From positions 1 through 46,459 of the forward strand of contig JBNGIS010019965.1 in NCBI GenBank assembly GCA_049999725.1: 46,459 nucleotides of DNA, given 5' to 3'. The translations under genes and the position numbers were made by a program. This document shows, piece after piece, positions 22,882-32,497 of the stretch. Positions within the stretch are counted from its first letter, which is position 1. Every line of letters begins with the position of its first letter. Below the pieces are notes generated by a model. That model was not told the DNA's origin and ran no database searches. It saw nothing but the letters and a program-made list of their open reading frames with translations. This DNA is from Haplomitrium mnioides. Lineage: Eukaryota; Marchantiophyta; Haplomitriopsida; Calobryales.

Positions 22882-22889
22882 TTTATATA
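22882..22889 (-). promoter_or_regulatory. Candidate TATA box for the minus-strand gene
   Basis: The minus strand reads TATATAAA followed by G, a canonical plant TATA sequence, about 180 bases upstream of the minus-strand ATG at 22700. It is oriented away from the plus-strand candidate box ~95 bases to the right. Confidence 0.4.
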
Positions 22890-22984
22890 CTAACTCTTTT
22901 TGTTTTTTTGCACCAAGAAAATCTATGTGTCAAGAGCTATGCGAATCATTTTTTAATGGGAAAAGACATTTTTTGAAATTTAGC

Positions 22985-22992
22985 TATAAAAT
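22985..22992 (+). promoter_or_regulatory. Candidate TATA box for the plus-strand ParB-methylase gene
   Basis: TATAAAAT on the plus strand, about 165 bases upstream of the first recognisable exon (23153). An acceptor-like TTTTCTCTAG ends at 23152, so a short upstream leader exon holding the start codon may lie between. AT-rich surroundings make a chance match possible. Confidence 0.35.
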
Positions 22993-23152
22993 GAGCATCA
23001 GTGGAAAGTTTCTTTCCATTTTTGCAAGTTCAGTTTTTTGTTTTTGTTTTCTATGTATCGTTGTTTTTGCATTTACTTGCTTTTTCCGGCCTTTAGAGAT
23101 TTATAAACTTTTGTTCATTACATTTTTTACCTCAAATTCGACTTTTCTCTAG

Positions 23153-23521
23153 CATCTTGAGAATGACATCTCAAGGAATGTTTCTTGCCCTTCTCAACCA
23201 CAGCCATATAGGTATTCCAATGTTGTCAAGGCTTTAGAGCTTGAAAACCTTGATTAGAATTGGTTAGTAAATTACTATTCTTTGAAATACCACGGTCAAC
23301 ATCTTTACCTTTTTGCCGATGAAACTGAAAAATTCAATTTGGGTCTACTGGTCCAAATTACCATGATCCGAGATAGCAAGAAAGCCAACATTGGGCTACT
23401 TGTGCAGTCCCAAGATGCAATTACCCTTTATAGTGCAAATCACAAACAATTTTCTTCCTCCGAAATGAAGGAGAAGGACATTTTTGTGAAGCATCTTCAA
23501 GCCGCAAAAGAAGATGGCAAG
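23153..23521 (+). pseudogene. ParB-methylase gene, first recognisable exon
   Basis: An open frame runs from an acceptor-like site (pyrimidine tract then AG at 23151-23152) to a donor at 23522 (AAG then GTAAAT). It encodes a soluble N-terminal segment including GQHLYLFADE and a Lys/Glu-rich end, with one nonsense codon (TAG at 23255-23257). No known domain is recognised. It belongs with the next exon because the donor (phase 0) and the acceptor at 24051-24052 (CAG, phase 0) keep the same frame. The start codon is not seen and may be in an upstream exon. Confidence 0.55.
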
Positions 23522-24052
23522 GTAAATTCTAAAATCCTTTTTCTTTTGTTTGTTTCTTTACTAAGTCTCAACTCCCATGGAGTCCATGCAAGCATAGAGT
23601 CCCGAGGTCCAGGTGAGCATGGAGTCTCGGGGTGTAGGCAAGCATGGAGTCCCGGGGTGCAAGCCCGTAGGGACTTAGGAGTCTCGGGGTGCAAGCGAGC
23701 AATGACTTAGGAGTCCATGAACGCTAGGACTCCAAAGTCCATGCGTGCATGGACTCCCAAGTCCTTGCACGCTTGAACCCTAGGACCCCATGCTTGCATA
23801 GACTCCCATCATCCAAGCGCGCAAGGACTCCCATGTCTAGGCGCGTATGGACTTGGGAGTCCATGTGCGCAGTGACTTGGTAATCCTTGCGTGTCTGGAC
23901 TCCGAAGTTCATGCACGCATAGAGTCCCATCATCAAGGCGCACATAGACTCCCTTGTACGTACACAAGCATAAAGCTATTAGAGTCTTTGTGCACAGTGA
24001 ATGGCGAGTCTTATACTTGTACTTATGCTTAATTTTTTTTGTTTTGTTTCAG
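23522..24052 (+). repeat. Intron 1 of ParB-methylase gene, filled with a ~24-bp palindromic tandem repeat
   Basis: The intron has GT at 23522 and TTTTGTTTCAG ending at 24052. From about 23575 to 23955 it holds roughly 15 degenerate units of a 24-25-bp repeat, whose best unit is AGTCCATGCGTGCATGGACT at 23736-23755 (palindromic in 9 of 10 base pairs). The same exact 20-mer occurs in intron 2 (35165-35184). Minus-strand and plus-strand frames through it are repeat artefacts. Confidence 0.8.
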
Positions 24053-25478
24053 TTCACTCAGTTTCAAGCAGATTTCATGGATAGCTACAAAGAGGCGAAG
24101 CACGACTTTATTAAATTGGCCATCCATATAAAGATTCAAAAGCCCAAGCAAGGCATCAATATTCAACAATGGGTGCCACATCTGAGCATTGCAACATTCT
24201 CAATTCACGCGGCAGTCCCTTCTACCCAAAAGAAAAGAAAGGAGGCTGAGCCAACTAAGGCTCCAAAAAAGAAGAAATTGGCTACCAAGAAGAAAAAGCC
24301 TACTCCAGCACCGATCATTGAGGAGGAGCCAGGACCCTTAGAATCTACAGCAAAGTCATCTTCAACTGCACCTTCATCTTCATCACCAAGCAACTCAGGG
24401 AGGGAATCAGATCCGGAGCCAATTCAGGCTCCAATATCAAGAGCTAAAAGGCAATCCACAAGCGGTTGCAAACTTTCCAAGAAAGGGAGCAGGTGGACCC
24501 TCAAACAGTATCTAAAGAAGACAAGAACAAGATAAGAGAGTCTACAATCCAACAATGTAGAGTCTGTGAAGAAACAATCACAATAAGACTAGAGAATTTG
24601 AATTTTCCTAAACCTAGAATGAACAACTGGGGTCCATTCCAGATTAGAAGGTTGAATGAGGATTTTATTAAGCTTCTAGCGCAGAGAATGCTCACTAACA
24701 AGTATGCGCATAGTTTTTTCATTGTTGTTGTAGACCCAAAGTGTGGGTTAAAAGACAAGTCAGAGTTCGATATTAGGAACCCTGATAAGTATCGCTATGA
24801 GATTGCAAGAGGCAATCACAATGCTGTAGCAAGGCAACTATTAATCACGAAATATGGAGCGAAGAATCAAGCATTATTGTTATGCAATTGTTATGTCTAC
24901 GTGGGCCTTACACCAACAAAGGCCCGCATTTTTGCTACTGATGACAACTACAACTAGAGGTACATGCTGGAAATGACCTCTATTCAAAAGGTCGAATATT
25001 GGCATCAAAGATTTGTCGAGAGTGGGATGGTGTTATCTCAAAAATTGAAAAGAGAGTTGGTGATGGAAACCTTGGAGATAATGCCTAAGTCAACACTTGA
25101 GAGGGCCATAGCTTCTTAGGACATTTGGTTCCAACTGGCGCTCAGAAGTGAAGAGCTTTGAGATCTACATCAGAGCATTTTTGTGATGTGGGAGAAGAAT
25201 ACCGTCAAAGGCCAAGGGATCTCTAAGAATGGAGGACATAAAGTGGACACCTTGGAGGTCCCTTCAAAGTCTTCCTAACGAAGCAAAGATTTCAGTTTTG
25301 AAGCGGGTGGAAGCCGGAGAGCTTTCAATGGACGAAATGTCTCAAGAGGCAAAGAGATATAAAGTTTTGGCTGTTATGGTGAAAAGTTTTTGTTCAGAGG
25401 TTTACTACATCACATGAGAGGAGGCAAAAGAGGAGTACCCTCTCAACACTAAGGAGTCCAAGATGGCTGCTTTCTATT
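24053..25478 (+). pseudogene. ParB-methylase gene, exon with Lys-rich linker and ParB-N-like domain
   Basis: After a helical start, 24220-24310 encodes strongly basic clusters (KKRK, KKKK), probable nuclear localisation signals, then an acidic/serine linker. Around 24590-24920 lies a ParB/Srx-type domain: an IRRLNEDFIKLLAQRML opening, a strand FFIVVVDP, and the hallmark RGNHNAVARQLL (about 24808-24843), comparable to the ParB GxHR..A box. Then come a DDNYN segment and a helical region (QKVEYWHQRF). Near 25235-25330 is W.SLQSLP..AKISVLKRVEAGELS. The frame shifts near 24460 and 25215 and stops occur at 24955, about 25117, about 25160 and 25415 (TGA, expected CGA or TGG). The exon is cut at 25478 by Gypsy-2, and its last 20 bases are at 34939-34958. 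ParB-N domains bind DNA and CTP in bacteria; that activity here is inferred. Confidence 0.65.
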
Positions 25479-27296
25479 TGTTAGCCCCCTCCTTCAGGCC
25501 TTAACCCCCAAAGGAGCCACTTTGGAAGAATGGGGCGACATATCGGGCCTCATGTTCTTTTGTGAGATGGCCCCACATCCAAGTTATCTCGTTCAGGTCT
25601 TAAGGAATCTCAACTTTGCAGACCTTTCTGACTATCAACAATCTAGCTTATTTACACACACATCCAAAGTACATTTGGTTTACAATCCGAAGTATATTTC
25701 TGGGATCCCAAAATAGACCAAGACACCTTGCTTACAAAATGGACTCAAGGTTCCACACACGAAATACAAATGGCATGGCCTACAGCTCTGTCTCCTCCTA
25801 AGTGGTGCCTTCCTTGGTCCATATCAAGTTGAAATCCTAAGTTTCTCTGAATCTGAAGTACGTTTCAGGAATCCCAAAAGAGACAAATCTATCTAACATA
25901 CACACACATACACACACTTCACTTCACCACATGCATTCTGATTCTTGAGCGACCTCAATGCCACAAGCTCTGACACTCAACAGCAGACTTTGCCACCCCT
26001 CCACAGCAGTTCCTCACTCCTTCATCCTCTCACCCACACACTCTGTCCAAATAGTTTTTCAACTTCCCTCGCAAGAAGCCCTGAGTTTACTTTCTCATAC
26101 TCGGAAGAGGATTTCTTTAACTTCCACCTTTGGAAGACCATCCTCTCGACTATTGGCCAACTTGCTCCACCCCAAACCTCGACTGGATCTTCTGCGTAGT
26201 GCGTTGATGCTCCTGCACATTCGATGTTGAGACAACCTCTAGATCCCCCCTTGGCAGTCCCTCCTGAATTTAGGACCAAAAGATTTCCCTTCCTCTTTAA
26301 GTGTCGATCCACCTCTGAATGCTGGTCCACCTACAGGAATGAGTACACGTGGATCGTCTAAGCCTCTAGAGCTTCCCGCCCAGCGATTCTCAGCGCCCTT
26401 CCAGCCCACCTCCACCCCTGCCAGCCCTCCTGCACAAGTCTACTCGCTCCAAGTAAAGCTTCAATGGAAATCTCTCCTCCCTCCCTCGCTGCGTCTTCTT
26501 GTCCGAGATAGTTTTCACACACCTCTCATTAGTATCAACCCTTCAAACGTTGAAGCGAGCCAATCTATACTCCCACATGTACCCTACTGAAGCATTTCTT
26601 GTTTCCCCCATGTTTTGGCAATTATTCAACTGATTTGAAGTAGTCTCTTCCGAAGTTGACCGAAGACTGGTCCAAAGTGCTCTGTTCTGAAGTTGGCCGA
26701 GGACTGGTCCAAAGTCATTCCAAAGTTGAACAAGGACTGGTCCGAAGTCTTTCCGAAGTTGACCAATGACTAGTTCAAAGTCATTTTGAAGTTGACCAAG
26801 GACCAGTCCGAAGTCGTTCCGAAGTTGATCAAGGACTGGTCTGAAGTCATTCCGAAGTTGACCAAGGACTGGTCTGAAGTCATTTCAAAGTTGACCGAGG
26901 ACTGGTTTGAAGTCATTCCGAAGTTGACTGAGGACTGGTCTGAAGTCATTCCAAAGTTGACTGAGGACTGGTCCGAAGTCATTCCAAAGTTGATCGAGGA
27001 CTGGTCCGAAGTCATTTTGAAGTTCATCGAGGACTGGTCTGAAGTCATTCTGAAGTTGACCGAATTCCAAATTGCTGGATTCTTTGGGCAAATACCTCTA
27101 GCGAGTATCCCATTCTTCCATGTCTAGGTCATGATTCCGCTCTTCAGATCGAATAGGTAGGTGATCTGCTCTTACTTACTGATATAAGATGTTCCGCTGC
27201 TTCTAGAGTATTTTAACACCTAAGAGTGGGGAAATGCTCCAATACTACTTCTGATTTCTAGGAATCTTCATTAGCACCTCATGTCACCAGCTAACA
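25479..27296 (-). repeat. Gypsy-2 3' LTR (1818 bp)
   Basis: Matches 32498-34933 in order along its length but lacks the block corresponding to about 34213-34718. The outer edge adjoins target copy CTATT. Contains a CA-rich stretch near 25896-25920 and the 33-bp minisatellite. Open frames inside are not conserved proteins. Confidence 0.92.
26645..27065. repeat. 33-bp minisatellite in Gypsy-2 3' LTR
   Basis: About 12 units of a 33-bp repeat of the type GAAGTTGACCGAGGACTGG followed by TCCGAAGTCATTCC. Because 33 is divisible by 3, one frame stays open and reads KLTEDWSEVIP over and over. This is a repeat artefact, not a gene. The same array occurs in the other LTR. Confidence 0.92.
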
Positions 27297-27689
27297 TAAC
27301 TCCCCATTTTAGTGTGAAGCATCTCCGCGAACACCTGCTCTTTGTTTCCCTCAACATACTCACACACCAATTCTCGCCGAACTTGTATCCAAACTTCCTT
27401 AGCGAGTCGACTTCAGACCCCCTCCTTCCTCTTCCCTATCAACATATCTTGTGAGGCGATCGTAGTGTACCTTATTCGTGAATCGTTCTCCCTCTAATGT
27501 TTCTAGCTCCGTAGACTCATTTTGATGCAACTTCCATAGAACAAAGGGTCCCATCTACCTTGTGTGCAATTTTCTTGGAAAATGTATGAATCGGCTGTCG
27601 TACAACAGCACTAGGCTTCCCTCATAAATGTCCATCGACTTTAGTCCCTTCTCGTGTTGCTTCTTCTACAATTTTTGGTGGTGTTTCAA
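27297..27689 (-). other. Gypsy-2 3' untranslated part and decayed integrase C-terminus
   Basis: Between the integrase frame and the LTR. In minus-strand sense, fragments resembling an integrase C-terminal region occur in several frames (around 27480-27640), too broken to delimit. The polypurine tract is next to 27296. Confidence 0.5.
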
Positions 27690-28496
27690 TCACCCTTGAG
27701 CTTGCTCCCTTGCCTCTCCTAATTCTTCCAATTGATACAGCCTTTCTCTTCTACTATGATCTTCCGCCATTCTCTCTTGCTCCAAGAGTCTTCTAGTTGG
27801 TACTTCATACTCCACTGGTACTATTGCGTGTTGTTCGAAGACTAGGAAATAAGAACAATGACCAGTGGTGGTGTTGTAGGCCAAGTTATAGTCGTGTATT
27901 GCTATCAGTAGCTTGAGATCCCAGTCAGCCTTGTTCATTGCCATCGTCTTGCTGAGGATCTTTCCCATGATCCCGTTTGCCTTCGAGTGGTAAGCTGTGG
28001 TGCGGTGGTGCTTGGTCAGGTACCTCAATGTCAAATCTTAGATCACTTGGTTGATGAAATATGTGCCTTAGTCACTAACCAGCTCTAGTAGTGGTCCAAA
28101 TCTGCAGAACATTTGCTCGTACAAGAAGGCTACAACTGATTTTGCATCGTCCTTCCGGGTGGCTTTGGCCTCAACCCACTTTGTAGTGTAATAGGTGGCC
28201 AGTAGAATGTACCTATTTCTCCGTTGGGTTGAGGGTGCAATTGGCTCGATAAAATCTATGCCCCATTTCTCAAATGGTGCTAGCAAGATGATTGGAACCA
28301 ATAGGTGATTCTGGTTGGCCGCTGGTTTCCTCGTCCTTTGACATGCATCGCATCTCTTCACACAGAAGTGCACATCCTTGTGCAGAGTGGGCCACCGAAA
28401 CCCTGGATTCAGCACTTTTCTTACTGTGCCATCCACTAAGAAGTGGCCCCTCACTTCCTCTCTGTGCAAGGCCTGCATTACCACTGTGGCTTGGTC
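27690..28496 (-). pseudogene. Gypsy-2 integrase
   Basis: Running right to left: HHCC domain (H....GH....T and C..C as CDACQR, near 28330-28470), core start FEKWGIDFIEPI with the first Asp, LATYYTTKWVEA, second Asp in ELVSD (about 28071), then TTAYHSKANG. A nonsense codon follows ELVSD and frame is regained at about 28034. The segment that normally holds the catalytic Glu (between KANG and GIMGKIL) is missing, about 6-7 codons compared with Gypsy-1, so the D,D-35-E triad is incomplete. A downstream region (VPVEYEVPTRRLL) is typical of Gypsy integrase C-terminal tails. Confidence 0.87.
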
Positions 28497-29052
28497 TCAT
28501 TCTAAGCATCTTCTGATCACACTATCGAGACCCTGCTTATGCAATACTCCCTTCACCATGAAATATGGTTTCATCTTTCGAAGAAATACTGCCGCCTCCT
28601 CTCTGCTGCTACCCTTCGGAATTTGTGCTGTCAAGAGGAATTTGATGGTGTCCGCATAATCCGTTGGCTTCCTTGTTCTGACTTGGAATAGATCCTTATC
28701 TGGGAAGGCATCATCCACCTCCGCCTTGTTGATTGGTCCAGCCATACATGAGAAGAAATCAGCATTGCTGTGTTTTTTTTCATGTTTTGATCCGTACTTC
28801 AAAATCAAACTCATGTAGGAGAAGCACCTACATTGCAATCTTGCTTGTCACATTAGGCTTATTCACCAAGTACTTCAAGGCATTGTGATCGGTGTGAAAG
28901 ATCACCTTATAATGCAAGAGGTAATGCCTGAATTTCTTCAATGCATAGATGATCCCTAGAGCCTCCTAATCGGTGGCAGAGAAATTTTTCTCAGTCGAGG
29001 CCAGCAACCTGCTGGCAAAATAAATGGGATGGTCCCTACCCTTCTCATCCAC
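28497..29052 (-). pseudogene. Gypsy-2 RNase H and tether
   Basis: The RNase H segment 28840-29050 is broken over frames but shows, on the minus strand, an IYFASRLL-type strand, KFRHYLLHYKVIFHTDHNALKYL and a nearby tether with HSNADFFS (about 28760-28790). A frame change near 28830 splits it. Continues into the integrase zinc domain. Confidence 0.75.
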
Positions 29053-30230
29053 CTAGCTTAATACTGCCCCTGTACAGAACCCTGACACGTTGATCATGAC
29101 ATGGAATTCCTTTCCCCAGTTGGGAGGCATGAGTATTGGGGCACTCGCTAGTTGCCTTTTCAACTCATGGAAGCTTGCTAGTCTCTCAAGGGTGGCTTCA
29201 AATGTACTGCCCCCCTTTGTCATTTCTGTGAGAGGTAAGGCCACTAAGGCAAATTGATCGATGAATCTTTCGTAGTAGCCCACACACCTCAAGAAGCTTT
29301 GCACTTCCTTCAGGTTGGTGGGGAAGGACACCTTCATCCAGACTCCATTTTTTTCTTGGTCTACCTCAATGCCTCGACTAGAAATCCTGTGCCCGAGGAG
29401 TATCCCTTCTTTCACTTCGAAGAAGCACTTCCCTGGATGCAACCTCAGCCTTGTTTCTCGGCAACGTTGGAGAGTGAGCCTCATATCCCACTTGTGGTTG
29501 CAAATCTTTCCGTACACCACAAAGTCATCAATGAAGATTTCTAGAAATTTCCTCAAGTAGTCATGGAAGATGTTCATAATCATCCGCTGAAAGGTTCCGA
29601 GTGCATTGCAGAGTCCGAAAGGCATTCTTCGGAAGGCAAACACCCCCCTTTCTATGGTGAATGCCATCTTTAGTTGATCCTCCTCTCGAATCCAGATCTG
29701 ATTGTATCCTAAATATCCATCCAGGAAGTTGTAGACCTCTTGCACCACAACCAAATCCAGCACCCCATCTGTGAAGGGTAAAAGGTAGTGGTCCTTCTTG
29801 GTCGCATCATTTAGTTTTCAAAAATCCTCACACACCCTGATTTGTTTTTCTCCATCCTGTCCAAGCTTTGTTGGCACTACTACTAGAGGAGACACCCACT
29901 CACTATTTAGAACTGGGTAAATGAATCTCCTTTCAGCAATTTATCAGTTTCCTCCTTTACCATCAAAGAGAATCGAGGGTTCATCCTGTTCTGGCGTTGT
30001 CTCACTGGGATCGCTGTGGGTTTGAGGTCAATCTGATGTTCTCCCAATTCCATGGGAACTCCTTTCAGGTCCACATGGCTCCAAGAAAAGGCATCGCTGA
30101 AATTTGTAAGGAGGTGGGTTAATGCTTGCTCGATGGTTTTGGGTAAATCAGTGCCGATATGGAATTTTTGTCCCTCTTGGACAATCACATGTTTGTGTTG
30201 CGATTCCCGCACTACTCCCATCTCATTCCT
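29053..30230 (-). pseudogene. Gypsy-2 reverse transcriptase
   Basis: 29763-29053 encodes the palm and thumb: DGYLGYNQI, MPFGLCNALGTFQRM (about 29600-29644), the catalytic FIDDFVVYG (about 29508-29534, both Asp present), HPGKC, LGH.IS..GIEVD and FLRCVGYYERFI. Upstream 30221-29907 encodes the RT N-terminal lead-in (HQIDLKPTAIPVRQRQNRMNP, abbreviated here to its start HQIDL and PVRQR). The middle fingers (about 29764-29906) are in other frames with stops. Confidence 0.88.
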
Positions 30231-30720
30231 CTACTCTGTCTTGCCTTCCTGCATTAATGTTGCCAACCGCAACCCCTTGCTCCCAATGAGTCGCTTCAGA
30301 GTTTCGTGGTTTTTCTATTCGCATCAGATGAGGCACTTCATACCTTTCTTTTCTTCCATCCTCAGCGGCCCCATCATTTGCAAGATATTTAGAGGACCCC
30401 CCTCCCCTCCAGCGCCCCCCATGTTGGCCCCTCTCCCTGTGCATTGTGCCAACTCGATTTGGTTGACCGTCACCACTCCTTCTTCCGACAAGTCTTCTTC
30501 TATAGTTTCCTTGACCATTTGGACCCAGTAGTGGTACTCTGATTCCTCCTCTTCTTCTGACCACTCGCTATTATACTCCTTTTTTGCTTGTGTCTCCCTC
30601 AGATGCGGCAACGGTCTATAGTGAAACATTGTTTTTTCAAGACCAAATACTATGGTTGAATTCTCCCAGTTGTGCAGGACTCGGGCTCCATACAACCAAC
30701 GTCTTCCGATGAGCACTGGG
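30231..30720 (-). pseudogene. Gypsy-2 protease-RT linker
   Basis: In minus sense it begins with the end of the protease domain (LIGRRWLYGARVLHNW at 30716-30669) followed by an acidic linker (SEWSEEEEESEYHYW) and a glycine-rich stretch. No enzyme motif after the protease. Frames shift near 30330. Confidence 0.65.
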
Positions 30721-31371
30721 TATGGAGAGGCTTAGGCTGGGCGCATTACAAGATAGTTTAACTTGAATTCTTTGCCCCCAATGAAGGTGGGGACTTTGAG
30801 TAGGGAGCCTAAAGGTTTAACTCGAGACCCATCTGCCAATCTCATGATTCGAGTAGTGGGTTAGAATTCCCTGAATCCCAATTTGTGGGCAGTCTCCTCA
30901 ATCATGATGTTGACTCTAGCCCCTCCATCTACGGGGACTAGTGACAATGTGCAATTTCCACTATCTGAATGTCAATTTCAGAAGCTCCTTTATCTTCGCA
31001 CATCAATTGCAAATCCACTTGAGCTCCTACATAGGGCAATCTCCTCCTCCTCTTGGCTCCCATCATCAGTTCCTTTAGTTGTCATTTGTACAAAGGGCTA
31101 TCTTTGATCAGTTTTCCTACTGTTGCTGTGACTGCGCAATCTCTCACGTCAGTCTGGATGTTGTAGGGGACTCGTTTCATTTCTCCTTCCTTGGCTGCAA
31201 TCCTTGCCTCTAGTTCTTTGGGCTCTTCTTGCTGTTTTTGGACCTTCTTCAGGGTCTCAATTGCTGCTTACTCTTCTTCTAATGCATCAAATGCCTCCAA
31301 TTGCTTTCTCATGTTGTCTCGCTGCTTGGGATAAAAACTACTTTGGGTTGTCCTGTTGGTAATTTGAATCG
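30721..31371 (-). pseudogene. Gypsy-2 aspartic protease
   Basis: The minus strand encodes VPVDGGARVNIMIEE (about 30885-30930), the DGGA active-site variant shared with Gypsy-1's DGGS, then RLADGSRVKPLGS and YLVMRPA leading to the VLIGRRW end. Stops occur within the domain (for example near 30733 and 30860). The right part (31000-31371) is a charged linker between gag and protease. Confidence 0.75.
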
Positions 31372-32497
31372 CTACATGATGAGGATTCTTGAGCCACCCC
31401 CTTTCTTAATTTTCCGCTCATTCTTCTGTTGGTTCTTTTTCTTGGTCTTGGCTCCAGCTCGGGTCACTACCCTGTAGCAATCTTTGGAGGTTGGGGTCTC
31501 CCATCCAGGCAGCTTAGCTTCATCTTCCTCCTTTTCATGTCGGACTGCCTCCCTCCTTTCCAATTCTACCTGATTTATTGTTACAGGTGGAGGAGGGTTT
31601 ATGCCTATGTTAAGGTCTACCTCATGCCTTTGGTTTAGAGGGCAATCAAGAGCCACATGCCCCTCCTTCTTGCATTGGAAACACAATGTGGTTGGTTGGC
31701 CATAACTGCTTTTTCGAGGCCCACGACAATTTGAGGAAATGTGCCCCGGCTGGCCACAATTCCAGCAGACCATGATGGTCTTTCGAGGCGGTCTAGTCAT
31801 AGCCCACCTACTTCCTTGGCCCCTACTCACTCCTACAAGCTTGCCTAGCATGGTGCGAGGCCCCCCACTGATCTGATACACTGTTTCTAGGGCCTCTTCT
31901 AACACATAATCGATCTCTTCCCTTATGAAATTATGTGCCTCTTCCCTCACATAGTGGATGGCGTTGTTCTCTACAAGGCATTCTTGAGGTGAGTGGCCAT
32001 GCTTATTGCATCTGATGCACCATATGCCTACTCGTCTGGTTGGGAGCGACGGACCTTCCAGTTTGTTCCTTGCCAAGAGGATGTTCATCGCTTCCATCTT
32101 TGCGCTTAATTCATTAATTCAATCCTTCCCCATTGGCTTTCTGTTAGGTTCGGGTTCAGGTTTGACTTTCTTTGATTTCCTCTTCTTGGCCTCTCTACGG
32201 TGATGGAATTCCCGATCCTTGGCCTACTTCTTCTTCTTTTGCTCTTTCCTCTGTTTCTTTTTTCTGGAAGCCCGGTCCTCCTCCGAGATGCTGCTATCTG
32301 AATCACCCTTGCTCTCTGAAGTGGATACGGAACTCTCGTCTGTCTCTTCTTTGCTTCTTGAAGTGTTTGAAGAATCTTCGGATTCATACTTTGTTCTTGT
32401 TTTTCTTTGGGAGCTAGTGATCACAGCTTTGACATGGGATTGAGCCACATTTACCGCCTCCTCAAAGGTCTGAGGGTCTATCTGCCTTACCTAGGTC
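31372..32497 (-). pseudogene. gag: Gypsy-2 gag, C-terminal two-thirds
   Basis: Running right to left: a fragment with FEEAVNVAQSHVKAV at the very edge (32440-32490), a Ser/Glu/Lys-rich acidic-basic region (32224-32440), then 32097-31372 with three CCHC zinc knuckles, C.RCNKHGHSPQEC (about 31980-32021), CWNCGQPGHISSNC (about 31730-31771) and CFQCKKEGHVALDC (about 31648-31689), and a Lys-rich tail. Frame changes occur near 32220 and 32100. The N-terminal capsid part is absent because 5' LTR sequence begins at about 32498. Confidence 0.85.

Noticed and set aside
22865-23152. ORF from 22865 as the first exon of the plus-strand gene
   Set aside because: It begins upstream of the plus-strand TATA candidate, is low-complexity Phe/Cys-rich, and its frame does not fit the exon at 23153.
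23497-23945. Minus-strand frames within 23497-23945 as genes
   Set aside because: They mostly cover the palindromic intron array; their peptides are translations of the 24-bp repeat.
24205-24393. Minus-strand ORF opposite the Lys-rich linker
   Set aside because: A shadow of the biased codon use (AAG, GAG, TCA) of the plus-strand exon; it disappears outside that stretch.
24466-24957. Bacterial contamination as the source of the ParB-like domain
   Set aside because: The domain sits among introns with plant splice sites and is interrupted by a plant Gypsy element with a target duplication.
25945-26590. Pro/Ser-rich ORFs in the Gypsy-2 LTR (and 32988-33737) as genes
   Set aside because: The two LTR copies do not keep the same frame, start or stop, and there is no known domain.
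26645-27065. 33-bp repeats, and the 50-bp repeats at the window end, as a CRISPR array
   Set aside because: Units are contiguous with no unique spacers, and the context is a plant LTR element.
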